Assembly: GCA_019309545.1 (NCBI GenBank)
Contig: JAFDGA010000021.1
Coordinates: 1 to 37,472 of the forward strand
Source of the DNA: Deltaproteobacteria bacterium
GTDB taxonomy: Bacteria > Desulfobacterota > Desulfobaccia > Desulfobaccales > Desulfobaccaceae
DNA: 37,472 nt
Reading direction: 5' to 3'
In this document: positions 9,928 through 17,302 of the stretch, piece after piece
How the letters are laid out: each line of letters opens with the position of its first letter
Position numbering within the stretch: the first letter of the stretch is position 1
Notes under the pieces: model-generated
Told to the model about the DNA's origin: nothing
Databases searched by the model: none
What the model saw: only the letters and a program-made list of their open reading frames with translations
Made by a program: the position numbers and the translations under genes

Positions 9928-10717
9928 CAGTCAATTTCCCCTCCTCTTCGCCCAGGTCGCCCAGCAAAAGGGGCTGGAGGTAATAGCGGTGGGCCATTAC
10001 GGAGAGACCGACCCGGCCCTGGCAGACCTGGTCAGCCAGCTGGAGTGGGTTTACGTGGGTCAACTAGGGCGGATCATTCGCTGCTTCCAGATGGCTGGCG
10101 TCAGCCAAGCGGTAATGGCCGGCGGCATCAGAAAAGGCCGCCTGTATACTCATTTGCGACCTGACTGGCGGGCGATTAATCTAATCCGTCGGGTCGGACG
10201 AGTCCGGGATGACGGCATTCTCCGGGCCGTTGCCGAAGAACTGGAAGGCGCCGGGATTACCATCGTTCCTTCCACCCTGTTTTTGGATGAACTTCTGGCC
10301 CCGGCGGGGCTGCTCAGCCGCCGTAAACCCACTCCGGAAGAATTGCAGGATGTTGACTATGGCTTCAATATTGCCAAAGAAATCGGTAGGTTGGATATCG
10401 GCCAGTGTGTAGTCGTCCGCCGTCAGGCAGTTCTGGCCCTGGAAGCTATCGAAGGAACTGATGAAACCATCCGCCGCGGCGGCCGCCTGGCCGGAGAAAA
10501 GGCAGTGGTGGTCAAGGTGAGTAAACCAGGGCAGGATTTGCGTTTTGATGTGCCGGCAGTAGGCCTGGAGACCATCAAGGTGATGATTGAAGTCAAGGCC
10601 GCGGTGTTGGCGGTGGAGGCCGGCAAGACCTTGATCTTCAACCGGGAAGCCATGCTTAATGAGGCTAATCGGGCCCGCCTGGCAGTTTTGGGAGTGTCAG
10701 AGCCAACCGTCCTTTAA
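9896..10717 (+). CDS. lpxI: UDP-2,3-diacylglucosamine pyrophosphatase LpxI
   Basis: A 273-residue DUF1009/LpxI protein. LpxI hydrolyses UDP-2,3-diacylglucosamine to lipid X in bacteria that lack LpxH, by attack on the other phosphate. The N-terminal domain starts with the family signature IGLIAGSSQFPLLFA. The C-terminal catalytic part includes DETIRRGGRLAGEKAVVVKV and RFDVPAVGLETIKVM, with conserved acidic residues. The ATG at 9896 lies inside the 3' end of lpxA, so translation is probably coupled. lpxB, a frequent downstream neighbour, is absent; the next gene is convergent. Confidence 0.93.
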   Translation: MSEKIGLIAGSSQFPLLFAQVAQQKGLEVIAVGHYGETDPALADLVSQLEWVYVGQLGRIIRCFQMAGVSQAVMAGGIRKGRLYTHLRPDWRAINLIRRVGRVRDDGILRAVAEELEGAGITIVPSTLFLDELLAPAGLLSRRKPTPEELQDVDYGFNIAKEIGRLDIGQCVVVRRQAVLALEAIEGTDETIRRGGRLAGEKAVVVKVSKPGQDLRFDVPAVGLETIKVMIEVKAAVLAVEAGKTLIFNREAMLNEANRARLAVLGVSEPTVL

Positions 10718-10777
10718 TAATGGTTTTAACTTCCAACTTCCGGTTTGCTGTTTGCACTAGCAAAGAATATTAACTGG

Positions 10778-10794
10778 AACAGCAGGGCTGTTTT
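10778..10794. terminator. Weak candidate terminator between convergent genes
   Basis: AACAGC (10778-10783) and GCTGTT (10787-10792) form a 6-bp stem with a 3-base loop, followed by two more T on the + strand. It sits between the convergent lpxI and the small unknown gene. The stem is short and the T-run poor, so the call is tentative. Confidence 0.3.
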
Positions 10795-10803
10795 GCCCCC
10801 GAC

Positions 10804-11058
10804 TCAGGTATAGTTCTGGAATATGCGCGCCGGAATTTCCACCGACAGACGCTGGGCCAGGCCTTCATGCGTCCGGCAAGCATCCTTGAGATTATCTGAA
10901 TGAATGATCAACTCCGGGTGCTTCAAGCTGCGAGGGATGTAGAGAAGATTAGCGGCAAATACCGCGGTTTCAAACAGGTCGGCGCTTTTGCGAATAGTCG
11001 AAATTACATACCGCTGGCCCGTAGGGCGATTTCTGATTTTTTTAAAAAGTCCGGCCAT
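10804..11058 (-). CDS. Small protein of unknown function downstream of the carboxypeptidase gene
   Basis: An 84-residue protein with no domain I recognise. It begins MAGLFKKIRNRPTGQRYVIS and contains SADLFETAVFAANLLYIPRS; it has no signal peptide or membrane segment. It begins 5 bases after the stop of the D,D-carboxypeptidase gene on the same strand. It lacks its own clear Shine-Dalgarno, which suggests translational coupling. Base composition is like its neighbours, and the reading frame accounts for the space up to the convergent lpxI. I consider it probably real. Confidence 0.6.
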   Translation of the reverse strand: MAGLFKKIRNRPTGQRYVISTIRKSADLFETAVFAANLLYIPRSLKHPELIIHSDNLKDACRTHEGLAQRLSVEIPARIFQNYT

Positions 11059-11063
11059 CTGGT

Positions 11064-12182
11064 TTAACGTTCTTTTGCCACCCTGATCTGCACCTTAACC
11101 TTACGGTCCTGGGGGGACCTTTGTTTTCGTTTTTTGAGGCGGGATCGGTGCTTAGACTTAGAAGATCGGTTCCTAACTTTCTTTTCACTCTTTCTATACA
11201 CCATTGAAGCTTTTGTCGCCGAATTCCCTTGGCGATGATGGCGGCAAGCCACCCTTTTCGCCCTTTTTTTGCGGTGCTTGCGGCTGACATATCTTTTCTT
11301 TGACCGAGATTTTGGCAATTTATGGGCATGACCCAACCGCGGATGGCGCAATTGCTCCTCTACCGCGGCTAATTGGGCTATAGGGGTGCCGCAGAGTTCA
11401 AAACCTTTTTCAATCAGCACCCGGCGGTCTGCCCACTTTTGTTTAGTCTTACTACCCATGACCGAGATAATGATATGCCGGCCCCGATTTTCGAACATCC
11501 CGACATAGGTATGTTGGGAGGCTCTGGTAAAGCCGGTCTTGCCACCCATGGCATAGGGGATGGTAAAGAGAAAGCGGTCATGATTGTAAATCTTCGATCC
11601 GCCTTCGATTTTATAACTTTTAGTGCTCAAGATCTGAGCAAAAGTGGGATTGAGCATAGCCCGCCGCATAATCAAGGCCATGTCCCGGGCCGTTGAATAC
11701 TGGTCAGCGGCCGGCAGTCCGGAGGCATTTTTAAAATTGCTCCGGTAAGCGCCCCATATCCGGACCCGCTTGGTCATATATTTGCCAAACCGGCTTTCGC
11801 TACCGCAGATTTTCTCGGCAATAGCCCGGGCCGCATCATTGCCGGAGCCAAGTAAAACGCCATAAAGGATATCCTTTACGGAATAAGTTTTTCCGGCCCG
11901 GAGATAAACTTTGGAAGGAGGTGCCGAGGCGGCATAGCGGCTCACCCTTACCGAGTCATTTAAATCTAAAGTATTGAGTGCAATCAAGGCCGTGGCCACC
12001 TTAAGAGTACTGGCCGGCGGGTGTAACAGGTCAGAATTGCGGCTTAACAAGACTCTTCCGGTATCAGCATCCATGATCACAAAGGACTTGGCGGACACCG
12101 GCACGCCCGATTGTGCCCAGAGCCCGCTGATGGTGAATATAACAGCCAGAAGGGAAATAACACCAATAGTCCAGCGGGGCAT
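11064..12182 (-). CDS. D-alanyl-D-alanine carboxypeptidase (S11/PBP5 family) with polybasic tail
   Basis: A 372-residue peptidase S11 that trims the terminal D-alanine of peptidoglycan stem peptides in the periplasm. The signal peptide is at about 1-24. All three active-site motifs are present: S-T-L-K in PPASTLKVATAL, S-G-N in LLGSGNDAARAI, and K-T-G in MGGKTGFTRASQ. The catalytic domain ends near residue 280. In place of the usual PBP5 C-terminal domain and amphipathic anchor there is a tail of about 90 residues made mostly of Lys, Arg, Ser and His (for example KSRSKKRYVSRKHRKKRAKR). That tail could bind anionic wall or lipid polymers. Start: the ATG is preceded by GGAAGGAGG, and a good promoter lies upstream (12228-12257). 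Confidence 0.92.
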   Translation of the reverse strand: MPRWTIGVISLLAVIFTISGLWAQSGVPVSAKSFVIMDADTGRVLLSRNSDLLHPPASTLKVATALIALNTLDLNDSVRVSRYAASAPPSKVYLRAGKTYSVKDILYGVLLGSGNDAARAIAEKICGSESRFGKYMTKRVRIWGAYRSNFKNASGLPAADQYSTARDMALIMRRAMLNPTFAQILSTKSYKIEGGSKIYNHDRFLFTIPYAMGGKTGFTRASQHTYVGMFENRGRHIIISVMGSKTKQKWADRRVLIEKGFELCGTPIAQLAAVEEQLRHPRLGHAHKLPKSRSKKRYVSRKHRKKRAKRVACRHHRQGNSATKASMVYRKSEKKVRNRSSKSKHRSRLKKRKQRSPQDRKVKVQIRVAKER

Positions 12183-12227
12183 GTCGCCTCCTTCCAGTTA
12201 GCTAAAGATTCCCGATTTTAGGGGTCT

Positions 12228-12257
12228 ATTATAAGGCACTGACTTGCCGCCTGTAAA
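12228..12257 (-). promoter_or_regulatory. Sigma70 promoter of the carboxypeptidase gene
   Basis: On the minus strand, TTTACA (12252-12257) and a perfect TATAAT (12228-12233) are 18 bases apart. The -10 lies about 45 bases upstream of the ATG at 12182, and a strong Shine-Dalgarno follows. Confidence 0.65.
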
Positions 12258-12376
12258 GGGGAAAAGGGTTGATTTTAAGCCAGGATGTTGATTATCGCTG
12301 GAAATTTGAGCCTATGTCACTGCCCTGAAAAGTCAAATTAACCGGTTGAAGGCTCCGAGTGATAAGTTTTAGGCCT

Positions 12377-13786
12377 TCAGGTCTTCCAGGTAATCAAGTT
12401 GCTGACTAGATTTATGACTCCCAGTAGGGCCATGACCGCAAAGGCCAGGTGAAAATAGCTTAATTCCAGGCAGACCCCGGGGGTCAGGCAAGTCTGATGT
12501 TGATGACCCCAGGCAAAGACGGTTACGGTTAGGGTGATCCCAAAGAGGGTGCCGATATTCTTTAGAACCGTGATGGTGCTGGCCGCCAGGCCGACCAGAG
12601 CCGGTGGGACTCCCCGCAAAACCTCATTCAGGTTGGGAGCATGGAAGAGCCCGAATCCTATTCCGATAAGAGCCAGACGGACCGCCAAGCCGATAGCGGA
12701 ACTGCCCGGACCGGTGAAAAGAAATGAACCTAAGCCGGTTAGAATCAGCGCTGATGAGGTTCGCAGGACGGCCAAGCTGCCTAGGCGGTCGGCTAGGCGG
12801 CCGCCCAGAGGGGCCACGCTCCCACTGGTCACACTCATGACCGCCAACAGGAATCCGGTCTGATCGGGTGCATAATGGTAAATCTGTTCGAAGAAAAACG
12901 GGAGGAGAAAAAAAATCCCCAGCACTGCGGCAGGTGCTAAGCAGGCCCCGGCCGCGGCCAGGCAAAAAGCTCGACGTTGCCAGAGTTCCGGGTGGAGTAG
13001 AGGGAATGTCTGGCGGCGTTCCAAGAACAACAATAGCCCGAAAAGTCCACCCGCCAGGCCCAACATGATCAGGGTCCAGCCATTCTCCCAGCCCAGATCT
13101 TGCAGTCGATTCAGGGCCAACAATAGCAGTCCTAGACTCCCGGCCAGGGTAAGGCTGCCCCCCAGATCAACTGCCCGCCAATTCCAGGTGGCTCCGGCCG
13201 ATAGCCGGGCCAGCGGACGGCCGCCTGCCATTAAGGCTAGGGCACAGATGGGGATATTTATAAAAAAAATATAGGGCCATCCCCAGTGAGAGGTAATCAA
13301 CCCGCCCAATGGTGCACCGATGCTGATGCCGCTGGCAAAGGCGGTGGAAAATAACCCTAAAGGCAGCCCCCGTTCCCCTTCCTCATAGGAGAGAGCAATG
13401 AGTTTAGGGGCCAGAGCCAGGATCAATGAAGTCCCCAAGCCCTGAAGGGCCCTACTGGCCACCAGCTCCAACCACCCGGTGCTTATCCCACACAGGGCCG
13501 AAGCGGTAGTGAACACCAACAGACCCAGAAAATAGAGCCGTCCGGGAGCCAGGAGATCTCCTAACCGGCCACTGGTCAACAAGAAAGAGGCATTGGTCAG
13601 GAGGTAGGCCACCACCACCCAGGAAACTTGCGCCAGGGAACTAGGCAAATCCCTGGCGATCTGAGGCAAAGCGATGTTGACTATACTCATGTCCAGGGTG
13701 GACATAAAAGCCCCCACACAGGCGGCCAACAACACCCGGCGGCGTTCCGGAAATCTGGTGCCCGGCGCAGTGGGAGCGGAAGGCAT
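12377..13786 (-). CDS. MFS drug:proton antiporter, DHA2 (EmrB/QacA) type
   Basis: A 469-residue major facilitator protein with about 14 hydrophobic segments, as in the DHA2 family of drug exporters. Motif D1 appears in STLDMSIVNIALPQI, motif A in GRLGDLLAPGRL and motif C in ASGISIGAPLGG. The second half repeats a motif A-like GRLADRLGS. It is predicted to sit in the inner membrane and export amphipathic compounds at the expense of the proton gradient; the substrate is unknown. Its ATG lies 2 bases after the stop of the thioredoxin-fold gene, so the two form an operon. No outer-membrane or adaptor partner is nearby. Confidence 0.9.
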   Translation of the reverse strand: MPSAPTAPGTRFPERRRVLLAACVGAFMSTLDMSIVNIALPQIARDLPSSLAQVSWVVVAYLLTNASFLLTSGRLGDLLAPGRLYFLGLLVFTTASALCGISTGWLELVASRALQGLGTSLILALAPKLIALSYEEGERGLPLGLFSTAFASGISIGAPLGGLITSHWGWPYIFFINIPICALALMAGGRPLARLSAGATWNWRAVDLGGSLTLAGSLGLLLLALNRLQDLGWENGWTLIMLGLAGGLFGLLLFLERRQTFPLLHPELWQRRAFCLAAAGACLAPAAVLGIFFLLPFFFEQIYHYAPDQTGFLLAVMSVTSGSVAPLGGRLADRLGSLAVLRTSSALILTGLGSFLFTGPGSSAIGLAVRLALIGIGFGLFHAPNLNEVLRGVPPALVGLAASTITVLKNIGTLFGITLTVTVFAWGHQHQTCLTPGVCLELSYFHLAFAVMALLGVINLVSNLITWKT

Positions 13787-13788
13787 GC

Positions 13789-14130
13789 TTAAGCCACGGC
13801 TGCTAATTCCTTTAAGTAATCAGAGGGTGTATGGAAGCCGACGATGCGGCGCTGCTCCTGGCCCTGGGAAGATAAAATCAAGGTGGTGGGAGCGCCTTTG
13901 ACCTCGAATTGGTTGACCACATCCATATAGCTGCGGCCCTCCAGCCGAACCGGAATGAACCGTTTATTAATCTCTTGGATTACCTGCGGATCGCCGTGGG
14001 TTTCCTTATGGAGGCGGGCACAATGCGGACAACCGTCCATATACAGTTCTAACAGCAACAGTTTATTATCCGCCTGGGCCTGCTCCAGGCCTGCTTGGTA
14101 ATCCCCTAGCCAATTAATCTGATCGCTCAT
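13789..14130 (-). CDS. Thioredoxin-fold protein with CPHC motif
   Basis: A 113-residue single-domain thioredoxin-fold protein with no signal peptide. The redox motif is C-P-H-C (MDGCPHCARLHKET, about 34-37), the dipeptide found in oxidising DsbA proteins rather than the C-G-P-C of reducing thioredoxins. The cis-proline loop is VKGAPTTLIL. It resembles the thioredoxin_7/SoxW-like group. Without a visible export signal it would act in the cytoplasm, which is odd for a CPHC protein. The ATG is preceded by GGAGG at 5 bases, and the stop is 2 bases from the MFS start. Confidence 0.85.
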   Translation of the reverse strand: MSDQINWLGDYQAGLEQAQADNKLLLLELYMDGCPHCARLHKETHGDPQVIQEINKRFIPVRLEGRSYMDVVNQFEVKGAPTTLILSSQGQEQRRIVGFHTPSDYLKELAAVA

Positions 14131-14488
14131 AAAGCCTCCGTTACCAGTTTATTCAAGGTATATAAATTACCCAACAATTCTATAGGTGATGAGGTCAAAT
14201 CTGAAGAAATTTTATCGGCTCAAAATTTAAGGAAAATATCATGGCGTTTAAAGAAAAGCAAAGAATATCTATCAGATTTTAATGATTCGCTTTCAGTTTC
14301 AAGTAAAAACAAGGCATTATCGGGAAAGCACATGGAATTTCATGAACCGGATCCTGGGTAGCCAGTTGTATTTGGCCGGTCTGCTTAAGACTTAAGCGAT
14401 CTTTAAAGAATCTCCTAATTCAACTCCCCTTTTAAAGAACATTTCCTTATAATAGGAGAAAGCCTGTTAAGGGTTATGAGGTTCGGTT
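14131..14488. other. AT-rich intergenic region between divergent genes
   Basis: This 358-bp stretch separates the divergent thioredoxin-like and glycosyltransferase genes and is clearly more AT-rich than its surroundings. A perfect TATAAT lies at 14448-14453 on the + strand, about 36 bases before the glycosyltransferase start, but has no convincing -35. One + frame through about 14170-14361 stays open and ends in a stop but has no usable start codon. I see no RNA gene. Confidence 0.5.
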
Positions 14489-15631
14489 TTGACTTATCTG
14501 TTTTTAGCCTTGTGGGCAGCGGCGCTGGCTTATCAACTTTTTGCCTTGGTGGCTCTGGCCTGGTTTATGCACACTCCCTTGCCCGCCGCTTCCGGTCCAG
14601 ATGGCCCAGGAGTCACCATTCTCAAGCCGGTCCGGGGGGTTGATACAGATACCCGGAATTGCCTGAGCAGTTTTTTAAACCAGGATTACCGATTGTTCCA
14701 AGTGTTGTTCGGAGTGGCCGACCTTCAAGATCCGGTTATGCCTCTCTTAAGAGAGCTTCAGGCCGATTACCCGGAGGTGGCCATCGATATTATCGTCTGT
14801 GGCCAGTCCAAGGGACTGAATCCCAAGGTCAGCACCCTGCGGCAACTGGAGCCGCTAGCCCGCTATGATTATCTGGTAATTTCTGATAGCGATATCAAGG
14901 TAGGCCCCGATTATCTGCAGCAGGTGGTCGCGGCGCTAAATCAACCTGGGGTGGGGCTCGTTACCTGTCCCTACCGGGCCGGGCCGGTACAATCGTGGGG
15001 TGCGGCCTTGGAAGCTCTATCAATCAGCGCCGATTTTATCCCCTCGGTGGCAGTGGCCCATTATGTGGAGGGCATTCGCTTTGGCCTGGGAGCGACCCTG
15101 GCCCTGTCCCGGCAGGTGCTGGCCCAGATCGGCGGTCTGGCCGCCTTGGCCGATTATCTGGCCGATGATTACCATTTGGGCCATCGGGTGGCTCAGCTCG
15201 GCTATCAGGTCCGTTTGCTACCCTACGTCATCGAAACTCATGCCAGTCAGCAGACCTGGGGGGGATACCTGGCCCATCAGCTAAGATGGGCACGGACCTA
15301 CCGGGTGTGCCGACCCAAAGGATATTTTGCTTATGGCATTACCCATGCGCTGATTTTTGCTCTCCTTACCTGGCTGGGTAGCGGTATGGCCCTCTGGGCC
15401 AGCGGGCTGGTATTGAGCACCCTGATCGTGCGTTTTGTTCTGGCTTATGGGTCGGAGCACTTCTTTCTCCAGGGCCGGCTGCCCTGGCCCTATCTGGCCC
15501 TGCTGCCCTTTAAGGACCTGTTATCCTTTGGCCTGTGGTTGCTGAGTTTCCTGGGGGACCGGGTGATTTGGCAGGGAGAACTCTACCGGGTCACTCCCTC
15601 CGGCCAGTTGGTAAGGATAAGCCAGCGGTGA
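14489..15631 (+). CDS. hpnI: Hopanoid/ceramide-type glycosyltransferase, HpnI-like
   Basis: A 380-residue membrane glycosyltransferase of family GT21 (ceramide glucosyltransferase-like). HpnI adds N-acetylglucosamine to bacteriohopanetetrol. There is an N-terminal membrane helix (about 3-26) and two or three C-terminal helices (from about 285). The catalytic domain starts GVTILKPVRGVDTDTRNCLSSF and carries the acidic motifs SDSDIKVGPDY and LADDYHLG and the Q-x-x-R-W motif HQLRWARTY. The TTG at 14489 is preceded by TGAGG, and no better in-frame start exists. No squalene-hopene cyclase or other hpn gene is in the window, so the hopanoid role rests on family resemblance; a glycolipid substrate is the alternative. 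Confidence 0.85.
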   Translation: MTYLFLALWAAALAYQLFALVALAWFMHTPLPAASGPDGPGVTILKPVRGVDTDTRNCLSSFLNQDYRLFQVLFGVADLQDPVMPLLRELQADYPEVAIDIIVCGQSKGLNPKVSTLRQLEPLARYDYLVISDSDIKVGPDYLQQVVAALNQPGVGLVTCPYRAGPVQSWGAALEALSISADFIPSVAVAHYVEGIRFGLGATLALSRQVLAQIGGLAALADYLADDYHLGHRVAQLGYQVRLLPYVIETHASQQTWGGYLAHQLRWARTYRVCRPKGYFAYGITHALIFALLTWLGSGMALWASGLVLSTLIVRFVLAYGSEHFFLQGRLPWPYLALLPFKDLLSFGLWLLSFLGDRVIWQGELYRVTPSGQLVRISQR

Positions 15632-15785
15632 ATGGACCGCATCCCTAAAGTGCCCCATAAAAACCGTATTTTTAACTTGAAACTGTTAATCCACCGCATT
15701 TTGGGTTATTCTCCCACAAACCGTTGGGCAAAGATTTTTTTTGGTAAAAGGGGGATATCTATTAATCATTACGCCATGGACACTT

Positions 15786-16538
15786 ATGGACCTTAAACAG
15801 TTACAGCAACTTCTGGAGGAGGTCAGAGAAGGCCGCCTCAGTGTGGCCGAGGCCGCTCGGCGGCTGCAATCTTTACCCTTTGCGAACCTGGGGTTTGCTC
15901 ATGTGGATCATCACCGGCAGTTGCGCCAGGGTTTTCCCGAGGTGGTTTTGGGATCTGGCAAAAGCCTGCCCCAGATTAAGTCTATTATGGAATCCCTGCG
16001 GTCCCGGACCGAACATCTGCTGGTAACCCGCCTGGAGGCGGGGAAGGCTGCTGAACTTAAGGCCTTTTTCCCGGAGGCGCGTTATTATCCCGATTCCCAG
16101 GTGATGACTCTGGGTCCGGAAGAGGTGCCGGAGCGCGGCCGGGGCCTTATACTGGTCATCTCCGCTGGCACCTCCGACATCCCGGTGGCCGAAGAAGCCC
16201 TGGTGACTGCCCAAATAATGGGCAATCGGGTGGAGGCCATTTACGACGTAGGGGTAGCCGGGCTGCATCGCCTACTGGCCTATCAGGACAAACTCCAGGA
16301 GGCCGCGGTATTTATTGTGGTAGCCGGTATGGAAGGGGCTTTGCCCAGCGTGGTGGGGGGCCTGGTGAACCGGCCAGTAATTGCCGTGCCCACCAGTGTG
16401 GGTTATGGGGCCAGTTTCGCCGGTCTGGCCGCCCTATTGGGGATGCTTAATTCCTGTGCTGCCAACGTCGCAGTAGTCAATATCGACAATGGCTTCGGAG
16501 CCGGTTATTTGGCGGCGCTGATCAATCGGAAGGAATAG
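15786..16538 (+). CDS. larB: Nickel-pincer cofactor biosynthesis protein LarB
   Basis: A 250-residue protein of the LarB (PurE-related) family. LarB carboxylates the pyridinium ring of nicotinic acid adenine dinucleotide and hydrolyses the phosphoanhydride, giving the precursor of the nickel-pincer nucleotide of lactate racemase and related LarA enzymes. The C-terminal half is a PurE-like domain with ISAGTSDIPVAEEA, EAIYDVGVAGLHRL, VAGMEGALPSVVGG and the glycine-rich VPTSVGYGASFAG. The N-terminus MDLKQLQQLLEEVREGRLSV is typical. The ATG at 15786 is preferred to the upstream TTG at 15741, which adds an atypical extension. larC, larE and larA are not in the window. Confidence 0.93.
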   Translation: MDLKQLQQLLEEVREGRLSVAEAARRLQSLPFANLGFAHVDHHRQLRQGFPEVVLGSGKSLPQIKSIMESLRSRTEHLLVTRLEAGKAAELKAFFPEARYYPDSQVMTLGPEEVPERGRGLILVISAGTSDIPVAEEALVTAQIMGNRVEAIYDVGVAGLHRLLAYQDKLQEAAVFIVVAGMEGALPSVVGGLVNRPVIAVPTSVGYGASFAGLAALLGMLNSCAANVAVVNIDNGFGAGYLAALINRKE

Positions 16539-16568
16539 ATCACTTGAATTTATTATTGAGGAGGTATT

Positions 16569-17276
16569 ATGCAGATTGTTGCTTTCAACAGTAGTCCCCG
16601 GGATAACCAGACCAGCAAGACCGAGCTTATCCTGCAAAAATTTTTGGGGGGTGCCCGCCAGGCCGGGGCCAGCACTGAGACCATTTACCTTCGTAACCAC
16701 CGGGTCGAACACTGCCTGGGATGTTTTAGCTGTTGGACCAATACCCCGGGCCGCTGTATCCAGGATGATGATATGACCAATGAATTACTCGACCGGTTTC
16801 TGGGAGCGGATCTAGTAGTGCTGGCCACGCCGCTTTATTGTGGTAATATGAATGCCCGGCTGAAGGCCTTCATCGAACGCACCTTGCCCATTTACGATCC
16901 GGCCAAAATCGATTTTACCCAGAAATCGGACGAACCCCAAGCAGTTTTACCTTTGCGGTTCGGACGGCATCCCCGCATTGTTGCTCTTAGCATCGGTGGT
17001 TTTCCCGACCCGGAGATCTTTCAATTTATCCGGCCCACCATGCAGGTTTTTTATGGGTCTTATTTAGCGGCCGGCATTTATCGCCATTCTTCCGAATTTA
17101 TGGATGTCCCTGCATTCCAGTCAAAGGTGCAACAGGTGCTGGCCGCTACGGTCCAGGCCGGGGTCGAAGTGGTACAGCAAGGCAAGGTTGAGCAGAATAC
17201 CCTGGCCACCCTGACCCAGGCGCTGGCCCCACTCGAAGAAATGATCGCCCTGATGCAGCAAATCTGGCAAAAGTAA
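16569..17276 (+). CDS. Flavodoxin-fold NAD(P)H-dependent FMN reductase
   Basis: A 235-residue flavodoxin-like protein. The FMN phosphate loop is NSSPRDNQTSKTE at the N-terminus. A cysteine cluster, EHCLGCFSCWTNTPGRC, follows at about residue 50, with Cys spacing seen in iron-sulfur flavoproteins. The second flavin contact is LATPLYCGNMNARLKAFIERT. Such proteins move electrons between NAD(P)H, ferredoxin and quinone or metal acceptors in anaerobes. The C-terminal 60 residues are helical. The ATG has an excellent Shine-Dalgarno (GAGGAGG). It lies between larB and an FAD oxidoreductase on the same strand; a second, shorter member of the family is at 23574-24140. Confidence 0.87.
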   Translation: MQIVAFNSSPRDNQTSKTELILQKFLGGARQAGASTETIYLRNHRVEHCLGCFSCWTNTPGRCIQDDDMTNELLDRFLGADLVVLATPLYCGNMNARLKAFIERTLPIYDPAKIDFTQKSDEPQAVLPLRFGRHPRIVALSIGGFPDPEIFQFIRPTMQVFYGSYLAAGIYRHSSEFMDVPAFQSKVQQVLAATVQAGVEVVQQGKVEQNTLATLTQALAPLEEMIALMQQIWQK

Positions 17277-17302
17277 ACCGGAGCGGAGTCGATCGGCCAA
17301 TC

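Noticed and set aside
14170-14361. An open AT-rich frame with a plausible Lys/Glu/Ser-rich peptide before the glycosyltransferase gene
   Set aside because: It has no usable start codon and runs back through the opposite-strand thioredoxin start; at most a relic.
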